Shown: positions 16,443 through 25,185 of the stretch, in pieces
How the letters are laid out: the number at the start of each line of letters is the position of its first letter
Numbering within the stretch: position 1 is the stretch's first letter
From: Occallatibacter riparius
GTDB lineage: Bacteria; Acidobacteriota; Terriglobia; Terriglobales; Acidobacteriaceae
DNA: 64,000 nucleotides
Direction: 5' to 3'
NCBI RefSeq assembly: GCF_025264625.1
Contig: NZ_CP093313.1
Coordinates: 1,798,001 to 1,862,000 of the forward strand
The notes under the pieces: generated by a model
The model's database searches: none
Told to the model about the DNA's origin: nothing
What the model saw: the letters and a program-made list of their open reading frames with translations, nothing else
Position numbers and translations under genes: made by a program

Positions 16443-18440
16443 GTGATTATCCCCTTGTCTTTTCCGGCGCGAATAGTATTGCGCGCCTCTGTTGTTTCGG
16501 TAATTGCAATACTCTTTGCGGTCCCGCGATTGGTGGCGCAGGCGCAACCGGCCGCACCGCAGGCGCCGCCGAAGGCGCAGCCAAGCGCATCGCAGGCGCC
16601 GACGCAGCCGGGCCAGTCCGGAATGTCAGCTCCGCAGTCCGGCATCGCCGGCGGCATCGGAGCTCCTGCGCAATACGACGAACAGAAGCGCCCCATCACC
16701 GCCGGCGGATTCGCCAAGCCCGGCGAGGCTCCCGTTGTCTTTCAGGACGTCACCAAGGCCGCGGGCCTCTCCACGTGGATTCACAAGATGGGCGTTCCCG
16801 AGAAGAAGTTCATCGTCGAGACCAATGGCTCGGGCGTCTGCCTCATCGACTACAACAACGACGGCTGGCTCGATATCTACCTCGTCAACGGCGCGAGCTT
16901 TGATTCTCTCGATGGAAAGGAACCCGCACCGCACGCCGCGCTTTTCCGCAACAATCATGACGGCACTTTCACTGACGTATCCAAAGAAGCCGGCGTTCAA
17001 AATGATCGCTGGGGTTACGGCTGCTCCGTAGCCGACTACGATAACGACGGATGGCCCGACCTCTACGTCGGCAACTACGGACTGGGTCGGCTCTACCACA
17101 ACGATCATGACGGCAAGTTCACCGATGTGGCGCCGAAGCTGGGCGTGGCTCTGGACAACTGGCATCCCGGTTCAACCTGGGGCGACTACGACGGCGACGG
17201 CCGTCTCGATCTCTACGTCACTGGCTACGTGCATTTCGATCGCGACAATCTGCCCATCGCAGGCACCAAGGCAGTTGGCTATGCGCAGTGCCAATACCGC
17301 GGCGCGGCCGTGAACTGCGGCCCACGCGGATTGCAAGGCGAGGGCGACCATCTCTTTCATCAAAACGCTGACGGCACGTTCACTGACGTCACCGCCAAAG
17401 CCGGAGTAGAAGACAAGGACCGCTATTACGGTTTCGCCACCATCTTTGTCGACGTCAACAACGATGGCAAGCCTGACCTCGTCGTCGGCAACGACTCAGA
17501 GCCGAACTACCTTTACATCAACAAAGGCGATGGTACCTTCGACGATCAGAGCTACGTCTCCGGTTTCGCGCTGAATAAAGACGGCCGCGAGATCGCCTCC
17601 ATGGGTATTGCCGCCGGCGACTACGAGAACAAGGGCCTGATCAGCTTCTACGTTACGGACTTCGGCGACGACTACAAGGTCCTGTTCCACAACGATGGCG
17701 ATGCGAGCTTCACGGATGTGAGCTACAAGGTTGGAGTAGCCCAGCCAACTATCCCCTTCGTTGGCTGGGGTGACGGCTTCCTCGATTACGACAACGACGG
17801 CTGGCTTGATCTCTTCGAAGTAAACGGCCATGTCTACCCTGAAGTGGACCAGCACGACTGGGGCACCACTTTTGCCGAACGCCCGCTGCTCTTCCACAAT
17901 ATTCCCGATCCCAACGGAAAAGATCGCAAGTTCGAATACATCAAACCGGTCGAAGGAACCGGCCTGGCTGACGTAATTGCCGCCCGCGGCGCGGCGTTTG
18001 GCGACCTCTTCAATGACGGCAAGTTCGACGTAATCATCAATCCCATCGACGGCCCGCCGGCCCTTCTCCGCAACGTGAACGCCGACAAGCATCACTGGGT
18101 CGAGATGAAGCTGATCGGAAATGGGAAGAGCCCGAAGGACGCCACCACAGCCACCGTTTACTTGAAAGCCAACGGCCTGCGCATGCGTCAGGACGTGCTC
18201 TCCTCAGGCAGTTACATCTCCGCCAATGATCCGCGGCCGCACTTCGGCCTCGGCGACGCAACCGACGCCGGGACGGCCGAGATTCATTGGCCCTCCGGCA
18301 AAGTGGAATCCATCAAGCTCCCGGCTGTCGACCAGATCTACACCATCGAGGAAGGCGCCGGCATCACCGCCGCCATGTGCAGCGGCAAGCCCTGCCCCGA
18401 CTTCAAGTCGGTTAAGCCCGAGGTCCCGGCCGCCAAATAG
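16443..18440 (+). CDS. Secreted CRTAC1 family protein (FG-GAP/VCBS propeller with ASPIC/UnbV domain), copy 1
   Basis: 665 residues. The best available start is GTG at 16443, giving a signal peptide that ends near LFAVPRLVAQA. A Gln/Pro/Ala-rich linker leads into a seven-bladed FG-GAP/VCBS propeller whose blades carry calcium-binding DxDxDG loops (DYNNDGWLDIYL, DYDNDGWPDLYV, DYDGDGRLDLYV, DVNNDGKPDLVV). The ASPIC/UnbV domain is near the C-terminus (LSSGSYISANDPRPHFGLG, EIHWPSGKVE). One blade has DYENKG instead of DYNNDG, so its calcium loop looks lost. Extracellular binding or polysaccharide-related functions are guessed for the family. Closely similar to the gene at 21794. Confidence 0.88.
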   Translation: MIIPLSFPARIVLRASVVSVIAILFAVPRLVAQAQPAAPQAPPKAQPSASQAPTQPGQSGMSAPQSGIAGGIGAPAQYDEQKRPITAGGFAKPGEAPVVFQDVTKAAGLSTWIHKMGVPEKKFIVETNGSGVCLIDYNNDGWLDIYLVNGASFDSLDGKEPAPHAALFRNNHDGTFTDVSKEAGVQNDRWGYGCSVADYDNDGWPDLYVGNYGLGRLYHNDHDGKFTDVAPKLGVALDNWHPGSTWGDYDGDGRLDLYVTGYVHFDRDNLPIAGTKAVGYAQCQYRGAAVNCGPRGLQGEGDHLFHQNADGTFTDVTAKAGVEDKDRYYGFATIFVDVNNDGKPDLVVGNDSEPNYLYINKGDGTFDDQSYVSGFALNKDGREIASMGIAAGDYENKGLISFYVTDFGDDYKVLFHNDGDASFTDVSYKVGVAQPTIPFVGWGDGFLDYDNDGWLDLFEVNGHVYPEVDQHDWGTTFAERPLLFHNIPDPNGKDRKFEYIKPVEGTGLADVIAARGAAFGDLFNDGKFDVIINPIDGPPALLRNVNADKHHWVEMKLIGNGKSPKDATTATVYLKANGLRMRQDVLSSGSYISANDPRPHFGLGDATDAGTAEIHWPSGKVESIKLPAVDQIYTIEEGAGITAAMCSGKPCPDFKSVKPEVPAAK

Positions 18441-18447
18441 ACTGCGG

Positions 18448-19029
18448 TTAACTCACGTGAGCCAGATAGCTTACTCCGCCGGTCAGAAACAGGATGAGGC
18501 TCGCACCTGCGAGCACAAATCCCGCGTTGACCAGCGCATGCTTGCGTAAGACCCGCTTTGAGAGAAGGTAGGCCTGACTACCCACGGCGCGAATGTGAAA
18601 CTCCTCGTCTACGTGCTCGAGCTGTTCCTGGAAGCGGTCATGGTCAAGCCAGCAGATCGTCTTGAAGAAGAACATCACGTTCGGTGAATAGGCCTTTTCT
18701 TCATCGCCTATCTGCTCCCGTTCCTTCCGTAGCACGCTATCCCGTTTGGTTCCCAGGAACACGCGAGACCACAAACACGTCAGTGCACAAATGATCGATC
18801 CGGCAAGACACGTGCACATGGCCGCGAGCAGTGTCCACGTGAGGGGAGTGAAGCGCGCCGTTATCGCCGAAATATCCTCAGCTTTCTTGAAAAGGGAAGA
18901 TGTGAGGAACGCGACCAGGGCTCCATCCATTGTGAGGATGATCTGTGCCTTGGTATCGGCATTCTTGTACCAGTCGATGGCATTCGCCAGGACCATGTTC
19001 GAGTAGGCCAACGCGACTGATCGTTCCAC
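18448..19029 (-). CDS. Membrane protein resembling the Pycsar effector PycTM (DUF5706-like)
   Basis: 193 residues. GTG at 19029 is supported by AAGGAGG 9 nt upstream. The N-terminal segment W20-YKNADTKAQIILTMDG (W20 to G36) matches the W-x3-ADxKA-x2-L pattern at the start of DUF5706/PycTM domains and runs into the first hydrophobic helix (ALVAFLTSSLF). A second helix follows at about residues 63-90 and a third at about 168-188 (LVNAGFVLAGASLILFLTGG). PycTM proteins are membrane-disrupting effectors opened by cyclic pyrimidine mononucleotides in Pycsar phage defence. The required cyclase is not adjacent, so defence is only a hypothesis. It is convergent with CRTAC1 copy 1, leaving 7 bp between stops. 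Confidence 0.6.
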   Translation of the reverse strand: MERSVALAYSNMVLANAIDWYKNADTKAQIILTMDGALVAFLTSSLFKKAEDISAITARFTPLTWTLLAAMCTCLAGSIICALTCLWSRVFLGTKRDSVLRKEREQIGDEEKAYSPNVMFFFKTICWLDHDRFQEQLEHVDEEFHIRAVGSQAYLLSKRVLRKHALVNAGFVLAGASLILFLTGGVSYLAHVS

Positions 19030-19192
19030 AGAACTGCACCTCCTTGCGTGGCGTCGTCGCCAGCCATTTCGGAGTACGCCGGTTCGCTCCTGACAGTATC
19101 ACGGCGTTGCAGGAGCGATCCAGTTATCAAGTATTGAGGAGACGATCTCGAACCGGTGCAATACGAAGCGTTGGCAATTAACCCAATGGCGC

Positions 19193-20215
19193 TCATTCAA
19201 TGGAGCGGGCTTCCGCCTCTGCCGCTTCAAGCCCTTCCGCATGCTCGTCCGCTGCTTTGGGGATTGGATACCGAGAAGCCTCGACCTTGATGTAATAGAG
19301 CACCACCGGGGCCAGAATCATCCCGGAGATGCCCATCAGCCGCTCTCCCACCACCAGCCCCACAAGCGTGAGCCACATAGGACTCTTGATCCGGTGCCCG
19401 ACTATTTTGCTGTTCAGAAAGTATTCCAGCTTGTGAATTACCACTAGAAACACCAGCGCCGTCACGCCCATCCGCGGCGACATCGTAAATCCAACTCCCA
19501 CAATCACTGTGTTACTCAACAAATTGCCAACCACCGGGAGCAGTCCGCACAAAAACACCAGGCACACCAGCAGCACCGCGTATGGGTACCCGGTTACCGC
19601 CAGAAACAGCGCGCTCAAAGCCGTGTTGATGGCCGAAATCACAATCTGAGCGCCCATCACTCGCGCAAAGCAGTCATACAACGTCCTGAACCGCTCGCTC
19701 AGCTCGCGCGTTACTGCTTCGTATGCGTTGGTAGGCTGCGGGGCCTGCTCCACTGCCCACAGCGGATTCAGAAACACTCCCAGCGCGACGACGAGGCCGG
19801 CCAGCGCCAGGACAGATTGGATGGACGCCAGACCGGCGTAACGTCCCACGATGGCAATGCCTTCCTGCGCCTCTGCCAACGCGGTGCTCTTCAGGCTCGC
19901 GTAATCGGTGAAGGGCAGATCGATACCGTTCTTCTCCGCGAACCCCACCATCGCAGGAATGGCTGTGTCCGCAATCTTCGGCAATGTCCTGTACGCCAGG
20001 CTCGCGAAATAGATCAAGCCGCCCAATATCACCACCACAGCCACTGCGTATGCGGCTACGCTTACCGCCTTGCTGCGGTTATACGCGCACAGTCTCAGGA
20101 CCAGGTACCCGAAGAGAAAAGTAAGCAGAAACGTCCCCAGATGCAGGGCCGCCATAAGGATCAGGAAAAGAGCGATCAGTCCGAACGAGATTTGAGTTGT
20201 CCTGTTCATCTTCAT
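19193..20215 (-). CDS. AI-2E family transporter (PF01594)
   Basis: 340 residues with about seven or eight membrane helices. The N-terminal helix pair (LIALFLILMAALHLG, FLLTFLFGYLVLRL) is followed by a long extracytoplasmic region (about residues 75-130), then the C-terminal helix bundle with VCLVFLCGLLPVVGNLLSN, VIHKLEYFLNSKIVG and the family's GERLMGISGMILAP-like loop. Members export autoinducer-2, ions or lipids; substrate is unknown here. It is divergent from the cysteine-synthase gene across 124 bp, with a Crp/Fnr-like palindrome in between. Confidence 0.82.
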   Translation of the reverse strand: MKMNRTTQISFGLIALFLILMAALHLGTFLLTFLFGYLVLRLCAYNRSKAVSVAAYAVAVVVILGGLIYFASLAYRTLPKIADTAIPAMVGFAEKNGIDLPFTDYASLKSTALAEAQEGIAIVGRYAGLASIQSVLALAGLVVALGVFLNPLWAVEQAPQPTNAYEAVTRELSERFRTLYDCFARVMGAQIVISAINTALSALFLAVTGYPYAVLLVCLVFLCGLLPVVGNLLSNTVIVGVGFTMSPRMGVTALVFLVVIHKLEYFLNSKIVGHRIKSPMWLTLVGLVVGERLMGISGMILAPVVLYYIKVEASRYPIPKAADEHAEGLEAAEAEARSIE

Positions 20216-20262
20216 CGCAGCAGCCTGTCTGAAAGCGTCAGTCGGAGAATGATAAATTGCCC

Positions 20263-20276
20263 GTGACGAACGTCAC
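20263..20276. promoter_or_regulatory. Crp/Fnr-like palindrome (GTGACGAACGTCAC)
   Basis: GTGAC-N4-GTCAC, perfectly symmetrical arms, in the divergent promoter region of the AI-2E gene (47 bp away) and the cysteine-synthase gene (63 bp away). Confidence 0.6.
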
Positions 20277-20339
20277 AGGTACAAGGTTCTAGAATTGAAA
20301 AGGCGCAGCGAAAACCTGGCTGCGCGCACTGGAAACGCA

Positions 20340-21395
20340 ATGCCTTCACACCTCGAAGAGACCGTCACGGATCGGCTCACATCGCTGGGCCGCCTCGTCG
20401 GCAACACGCCTCTGCTTAGCATCCATTTCAGCTATCGTGGCCACCCGCGGGTCGTCTACGCCAAGTGCGAGCAGATGAACCTGACCGGCAGCATCAAAGA
20501 CCGCATGGCCCTGCACATTCTCCGCAAGGCTTATGCCGCCGGAGAACTCCACGCGGGCGACACCATCGCCGAAGCTACCAGCGGCAATACCGGCATCGCC
20601 TTCGCCGCTCTTGGCCGCGCGCTCGGCCACCCGGTCACCATCTTCATGCCCGATTGGATGAGCCGCGAGCGCAAGGACCTCATCCGCAGTTACGGCGCCG
20701 AAGTGGTTCCTGTGAGCAAGGAGCAGGGCGGCTTCCTCGGCAGTATTCGCATGGCCGAGGAGATGGCCGAGTTGCGTGACGACGTCTTTCTTCCGCAGCA
20801 GTTCTCGAATAACGCTAACAGCGAGGCGCACGCCCTCGGCACCGGCCCGGAGATTTGGGCGCAGCTTGAGGCCGCGCGCCTGGTTCCCGATGCTTTTGTC
20901 GCCGGTGTCGGCACCGGCGGCACCGTCATGGGCGTCGGGCAATACCTGCGCACCCGCAATCCGAAGATCAGAGTGCACCCTGTCGAACCGGCCGAATCGC
21001 CGACCCTCTCTACGGGCTGCAAGGTAGGCAAGCATCGCATCCAGGGAATCTCCGATGAATTCATCCCCGCCCTCATGGATTTCAAATGCCTCGATGAAAT
21101 CATCGGGATTCCCGATGGTGACTCCATCCTGATGGCGCAGAAACTCGCCTCCGCTCTCGGCCTCGCCGTCGGTATTTCGTCAGGCTGCAACTTCCTTGCC
21201 GCGCTCAAAGTGCAGGAGCAGCTCGGCCCGAGCGCTGTCGTCGTCACGGTTTTCCCGGATGACAACCGCAAATACCTCAGCACCGATCTCATGCGTGACG
21301 AGCCCGTTCAGGAGAGCTATCTCTCGCCGGAAGTGCAGCTTCTGGGCCTCACCACCGGGCCCCGGGTCTGTGCCTTCTGCGATCGGCCGATGTAA
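20340..21395 (+). CDS. PLP-dependent cysteine synthase family protein
   Basis: 351 residues from the ATG at 20340; a TTG at 20295 is in frame and could add 15 residues. Fold type II PLP enzyme: Schiff-base lysine in TGSIKDRMA, substrate loop [12 protein letters not shown]-phosphate loop [11 protein letters not shown], and [12 protein letters not shown] near the active site. These fit O-acetylserine or O-phosphoserine sulfhydrylases and cystathionine beta-synthases. The C-terminus extends past the fold and ends with CAFCDRPM, a CxxC pair unusual for CysK/CysM that might bind metal or be redox active. Neighbours give no sulfur-pathway context, so the exact reaction is open. Confidence 0.82.
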   Translation: MPSHLEETVTDRLTSLGRLVGNTPLLSIHFSYRGHPRVVYAKCEQMNLTGSIKDRMALHILRKAYAAGELHAGDTIAEATSGNTGIAFAALGRALGHPVTIFMPDWMSRERKDLIRSYGAEVVPVSKEQGGFLGSIRMAEEMAELRDDVFLPQQFSNNANSEAHALGTGPEIWAQLEAARLVPDAFVAGVGTGGTVMGVGQYLRTRNPKIRVHPVEPAESPTLSTGCKVGKHRIQGISDEFIPALMDFKCLDEIIGIPDGDSILMAQKLASALGLAVGISSGCNFLAALKVQEQLGPSAVVVTVFPDDNRKYLSTDLMRDEPVQESYLSPEVQLLGLTTGPRVCAFCDRPM

Positions 21396-21453
21396 GCTCC
21401 ACAGGGACTCGCTTGCTGTACTGATAAATGATTTTTCCAATGAACATTGCTGA

Positions 21454-21467
21454 GTGATGAGCGTCAC
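21454..21467. promoter_or_regulatory. Crp/Fnr-like palindrome (GTGATGAGCGTCAC)
   Basis: GTGA-N6-TCAC, 58 bp after the cysteine-synthase stop and about 330 bp before CRTAC1 copy 2. It is placed to control a transcript covering the structured leader. Confidence 0.5.
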
Positions 21468-21606
21468 AGATTGCCTCGCCGGAATGCGAGAAACTTCGAT
21501 TCGTCAGCAAGGTTCGAGGGATTCGCAAGTCTCCCTCTTGAGCCGGTCGACACGAGCCAGCCGTGGAAAGGGGAAGCCGCTGCTGAACTCGTTACGTGCA
21601 GGGATC

Positions 21607-21661
21607 GCCAGTAGTCGCGCGCTACCGACCTCCAGCGCAGGCTACTGGCCCCCTCTTTTTT
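21607..21661 (+). terminator. Terminator-like hairpin in the CRTAC1 copy 2 leader
   Basis: GCCAGTAG (21607-21614) pairs with CTACTGGC (21642-21649); the loop contains a further GCGC/GCGC pairing. CCCCTC and six T residues follow. It lies 133 bp before the CRTAC1 start and about 210 bp after the preceding stop, too far to be a simple gene terminator. Confidence 0.65.
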
Positions 21662-21793
21662 ATGCCCTGAAACTCCACAACACACTCTCCGCCCTGTCTA
21701 CCGCCGCTTGCCTTCCTGTGACTCCGCCGGGTGCACTCTGCGCCCTTTCACTGCGCTATGCTTTGATTCATCACGTTTGACTCGGGGATTTAG

Positions 21794-23734
21794 TTGTCCT
21801 GGTATCGTCGTACTCCGTCCAGTGCCCACACGCGCCTCGTGCTTGCGCTGACCATCACGCTCATCGGCCAGCCGATGATACCGGGACAACAACCCGAAAC
21901 CGCTCCGAAACAAGAGCAGTCCGGCATGGGCGGCATCTCCTCCGCCGGATCTTTCGCCCCCGTCTACGACGCTCAGAAGCGCCCCATCACAGCCGGCGGC
22001 TTTGTTGACTCCGGACCAGTTGTGTTTGAGGATGCCAGCAAATCCTCCGGCCTCGCCTCCTGGCAGCACGTCATGGGCACGAAGCAAAAGAAATACATCC
22101 TCGAGACCGATGGCTCCGGCGTCGGCCTCGTCGATTACGACAACGACGGCTGGCTCGACATCTATCTCGTCAACGGCTCTACCTACGACGCCCTCAGCGG
22201 AAAATCCAAAGCGCCCCACGCCGCGCTGTTCCACAACAACCACGACGGCACATTCACCGACGTCGCCGCCAAAGCCGGTGTGACCAATGACCGCTGGGGC
22301 TTCGGCGTGGCCATCGCCGACTACGACAACGACGGGTGGCCTGACATCTTCGTCTGTAACTACGGCGCGAACCGCCTCTACCGCAACAACCACGACGGCA
22401 CATTCATCGACATGGCGGTGAAAGCCGGCGTCACGCTCGGCAACTGGAGCGACGGCGCGACCTGGGGCGACTACGACGGCGACGGCCGCGTCGATCTTTT
22501 TGTCTCGGGCTACGTCCATTACGACCTGGACCGCCAGCCCACCGCTACCGATGGCTCCGTACCCTTCTCGTACTGCCAGCTCCACGGGATCCCGGTCATG
22601 TGCGGCCCACGCGGCCTCAAAGGCGAGACCGATCATCTCTTCCACCAGAACGCCGACGGCACGTTCACCGATGTCAGCGTCAAAGCCGGCGTCGCCGATC
22701 CCGGAGCCTACTACGGATTCAGCGCAACCTTCGTCGACGTGAACAACGACGGCCGTGTCGACCTGCTTGTCGCCAACGACTCCGAGCCCAACTATCTCTA
22801 CATCAACAAGGGCGATGGCACGTTCGAAGACCAGAGCTACGTCTCCGGATTCGCGCTGAATAAAGACGGCCGCGAGATCGCCTCGATGGGCCTGGCCGTG
22901 GGCGACTACAACAACGACGGCTTCGTCGACATGCTCATCACCGACTTCTCCGACGACTTCAAAGCCCTCTTCCGCAGCGATGGAATGGACAACGGCGCTA
23001 TCGGATTCTCAGACGTAGGCGACGAGGCGGGCATCACGCAGATGGCCGTCCCCTTCGTAGGTTGGGGCGCGGGCTTTCCTGACTACGACAACGATGGCTG
23101 GAAAGACATCATGATGGTGAACGGCCATGTCTATCCGCAGGTGGACGAGCACGATTGGGGCACCACCTTCGCCGAGCGCCCGCTCCTGTTCCGCAACAAC
23201 GGAAACGGCAAGTTCACCTACATCCCCCCGGTGAAGGGGACGGGCCTCGCCACCGTCACCTCTGGCCGCGGCGCAGCCTTCGGTGATCTCTTCAACAACG
23301 GCAAAATCGACGCAGTCATCAACCCCATCGACGGCCCGCCGGTTCTGTTAAAGAATGTCAGCTCGGACAAGCACCACTGGGTTGAGTTCAAGCTTATCGG
23401 CAGCGCGAATCCCGCCAACAGCAAACCAAGCCCACGCGATGCCGTCGGCGCTACCGTCTACCTCACGGCCAACGGCCAGCGTCAGCGCGCGGATGTGATG
23501 AGCGGCGGCAGTTACATCTCGTCCAACGATTCGCGCCCGCACTTCGGCCTTGGCGACGCAACCGACGCCGGCACGGCCGAAATCCACTGGCCCTCAGGCC
23601 AGATCGAAAAGGTGAAGCTCCCCGCTCCCGATCGCATCTACACGATCCGCGAAGGCGCCGGCATTATCTCCGCCCTCTGCGCCGGCAAGCCCTGTAAAGC
23701 CGACCATCCCGCACCTGCGAAGCGACGCCCCTGA
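21794..23734 (+). CDS. Secreted CRTAC1 family protein, copy 2
   Basis: 646 residues starting at TTG 21794 (GGGGA upstream), with signal peptide RLVLALTITLIGQPMIPG. The same architecture as copy 1: DYDNDGWLDIYLVNG, DYDNDGWPDIFVCN, DYDGDGRVDLFVSG and DVNNDGRVDLLVAN calcium loops in a beta-propeller, then ASPIC/UnbV (MSGGSYISSNDSRPHFGLG, EIHWPSGQIE) and a C-terminal Cys pair (CAGKPC) also present in copy 1 (CSGKPC). The blade that is degenerate in copy 1 is intact here (DYNNDGFVDMLI). The two genes are probably an old duplication separated by the PycTM-like, AI-2E and cysteine-synthase genes. Confidence 0.88.
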   Translation: MSWYRRTPSSAHTRLVLALTITLIGQPMIPGQQPETAPKQEQSGMGGISSAGSFAPVYDAQKRPITAGGFVDSGPVVFEDASKSSGLASWQHVMGTKQKKYILETDGSGVGLVDYDNDGWLDIYLVNGSTYDALSGKSKAPHAALFHNNHDGTFTDVAAKAGVTNDRWGFGVAIADYDNDGWPDIFVCNYGANRLYRNNHDGTFIDMAVKAGVTLGNWSDGATWGDYDGDGRVDLFVSGYVHYDLDRQPTATDGSVPFSYCQLHGIPVMCGPRGLKGETDHLFHQNADGTFTDVSVKAGVADPGAYYGFSATFVDVNNDGRVDLLVANDSEPNYLYINKGDGTFEDQSYVSGFALNKDGREIASMGLAVGDYNNDGFVDMLITDFSDDFKALFRSDGMDNGAIGFSDVGDEAGITQMAVPFVGWGAGFPDYDNDGWKDIMMVNGHVYPQVDEHDWGTTFAERPLLFRNNGNGKFTYIPPVKGTGLATVTSGRGAAFGDLFNNGKIDAVINPIDGPPVLLKNVSSDKHHWVEFKLIGSANPANSKPSPRDAVGATVYLTANGQRQRADVMSGGSYISSNDSRPHFGLGDATDAGTAEIHWPSGQIEKVKLPAPDRIYTIREGAGIISALCAGKPCKADHPAPAKRRP

Positions 23735-23779
23735 TCATCGGCCCGGCATCCATCGCGGTACGCGGAAACCAAAACAAAA

Positions 23780-23820
23780 GGCGGATGGCTCTCAAGCCAT
23801 CCGCCTCGTTCTTTCTGTTC
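23780..23820. terminator. Bidirectional terminator between CRTAC1 copy 2 and uspA-like gene
   Basis: GGCGGATGGCT (23780-23790) pairs perfectly with AGCCATCCGCC (23795-23805) around a CTCA loop. T-rich tracts follow on both strands. Confidence 0.85.
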
Positions 23821-23848
23821 CCCGATCCCTGTTGCCTGTTCCCTGCCT

Positions 23849-24808
23849 CTAGAACACTCCCGCAAGGAACGTCTCGACCGGCGACACCTTATCGCCCGTC
23901 GCGCCCGACGCCGCCAGCACAGCCGGCGACAGCGTCAGCACCGGGCACTGCGAATGCGCCAGCACCTTGTAGACCACGCCGTGCCGCGTGATGGCCGCAA
24001 AGGCCGTCGCGCCATGCGCGCCCAGTACGATCAGGTCCGCGTGCTGCGCCCGGCTCTGATACAGCAGCTCCTCTGTAGGATCGCCCGGCACCACGATCGC
24101 CTGCACTTCGATCCTCTCCTGAAGCTCATTCGGAACCAGCGCAATCAGATCGCCCTCGATCTGGTCGATGCTGCGTCCGGCCAGCACCTCATGCCGGTCC
24201 TGCGGACGGATCACGTGCTGCAGAATCAGCCGCGCCTTGTGCTCTGCCGCCAGGTTGGCAGCGAAAATTGCCGCAATAGCACTTGCCTCGCCCAGGCTCA
24301 CCGCACACAGAACGGCCTTTGTCTCAAAATTGCGCAGTGCTCCGTCTTCCACCTCCGGGCCGACGATGAATACCGGCACGGTCGACGTCCGCAGCACCGC
24401 CTCGGCCACAGATCCTACCAGCAGCTTGCCTATTGGACCCGGCGAGTGCGTACCCATTACGATCCGGTCGATATCCCGCTCGCGTGCATAGGCCAGAATC
24501 TGGTCCGCCGCCAGACCCGGACGCACCACGACCTCGCATCGCAGGCCAGCCGCCCGCGCTCGTTCCGCCAGTGGCTCCAGGCGCTGCATCTCGGTTCGCG
24601 CCGCCGAAGCGTAGTCGTAATAGCGCACGCCCGACGTCTCCGAAGCGGAGATGACCAGCGTGTCGTAGGCATGAAACAGGATGAGGTCCGCGCCAAACTC
24701 CGAGGCTTGCGCCACGGCATATGCAAATGCTTTTTCGTTGGCTGGGATCTCCGAAGCAAAGAGAATGGTCGAGGGCTTGCTCCATCCCGGTTTCAACACG
24801 GCTGCCAT
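23849..24808 (-). CDS. Universal stress protein with two Usp domains
   Basis: 319 residues from the ATG at 24808 (GGGAGG 8 nt upstream). Domain 1 (about 10-150) starts STILFASEIPANEKAFAYA and ends with the ATP-binding GxxGx9G(S/T) motif in MGTHSPGPIGKLLVGSVAEAVL. Domain 2 (about 165-300) has LGAHGATAFAAITRHG, where the second glycine of the loop is altered, so it may not bind ATP. Tandem Usp proteins are commonly induced under low oxygen or starvation. Divergent from the radical SAM gene with two Crp/Fnr-like palindromes in the shared promoter region. Confidence 0.88.
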   Translation of the reverse strand: MAAVLKPGWSKPSTILFASEIPANEKAFAYAVAQASEFGADLILFHAYDTLVISASETSGVRYYDYASAARTEMQRLEPLAERARAAGLRCEVVVRPGLAADQILAYARERDIDRIVMGTHSPGPIGKLLVGSVAEAVLRTSTVPVFIVGPEVEDGALRNFETKAVLCAVSLGEASAIAAIFAANLAAEHKARLILQHVIRPQDRHEVLAGRSIDQIEGDLIALVPNELQERIEVQAIVVPGDPTEELLYQSRAQHADLIVLGAHGATAFAAITRHGVVYKVLAHSQCPVLTLSPAVLAASGATGDKVSPVETFLAGVF

Positions 24809-24891
24809 AACCGCACCTCCCGGCTGCTCGGCTTTCCAAAAGGGTGACACGTTCTCTCGCTTCTGAACAGTGCTAACTGGCACACCTGAAG

Positions 24892-24905
24892 GTGAGCTAT
24901 CTCAC
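24892..24905. promoter_or_regulatory. Crp/Fnr-like palindrome (GTGAGCTATCTCAC)
   Basis: GTGAG-N4-CTCAC, upstream of the universal stress protein gene on the minus strand at a spacing typical for activator sites. Confidence 0.55.
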
Positions 24906-25070
24906 TCGGGCCCTCACCTGCAGGAAAGTCATGCACTTAAGATTCGCATTGTCGCGAAAATGTTGCTCTGGGGTTCCGTATTTTCCGGTCAGTCACCCTT
25001 GTGTTTTGGGCCTGGCAGCGCTCGCTTTGACTGCTAGACGACATTATGTTCCCGTTCCCGATTGCCTGAC

Positions 25071-25084
25071 GTGATCCAAATCAC
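25071..25084. promoter_or_regulatory. Crp/Fnr-like palindrome (GTGATCCAAATCAC)
   Basis: GTGAT-N4-ATCAC, which matches both arms of the classical Crp core. It lies 101 bp before the radical SAM start codon. Confidence 0.6.
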
Positions 25085-25185
25085 AGATTTTGAATTCTTT
25101 CCCTGCTTTCCTTGAATTGGAAACTGTGGCGTATTCCCCGCGACCCCCTCGCTCGGCCTGCCCCTCTTTCCTGTAAGGAGGCCTC

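Larger units (their letters stand above)
21396..21793. other. Gene-free leader upstream of CRTAC1 copy 2
   Basis: 398 bp without a credible gene. It holds a Crp/Fnr-like site near its left end, a GAGGGA/TCCCTC hairpin around 21514-21542, and a long-stem terminator at 21607-21660. The order promoter site, structured RNA, terminator, gene suggests an attenuated leader or an independent small RNA. I do not recognise a known riboswitch class. Confidence 0.5.
24809..25185. other. Divergent promoter region of uspA-like and radical SAM genes
   Basis: 377 bp without genes. It contains two Crp/Fnr-like palindromes, one 84 bp from the uspA-like start and the other 101 bp from the radical SAM start, about 180 bp apart. 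Nothing else structured is apparent. Confidence 0.6.
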
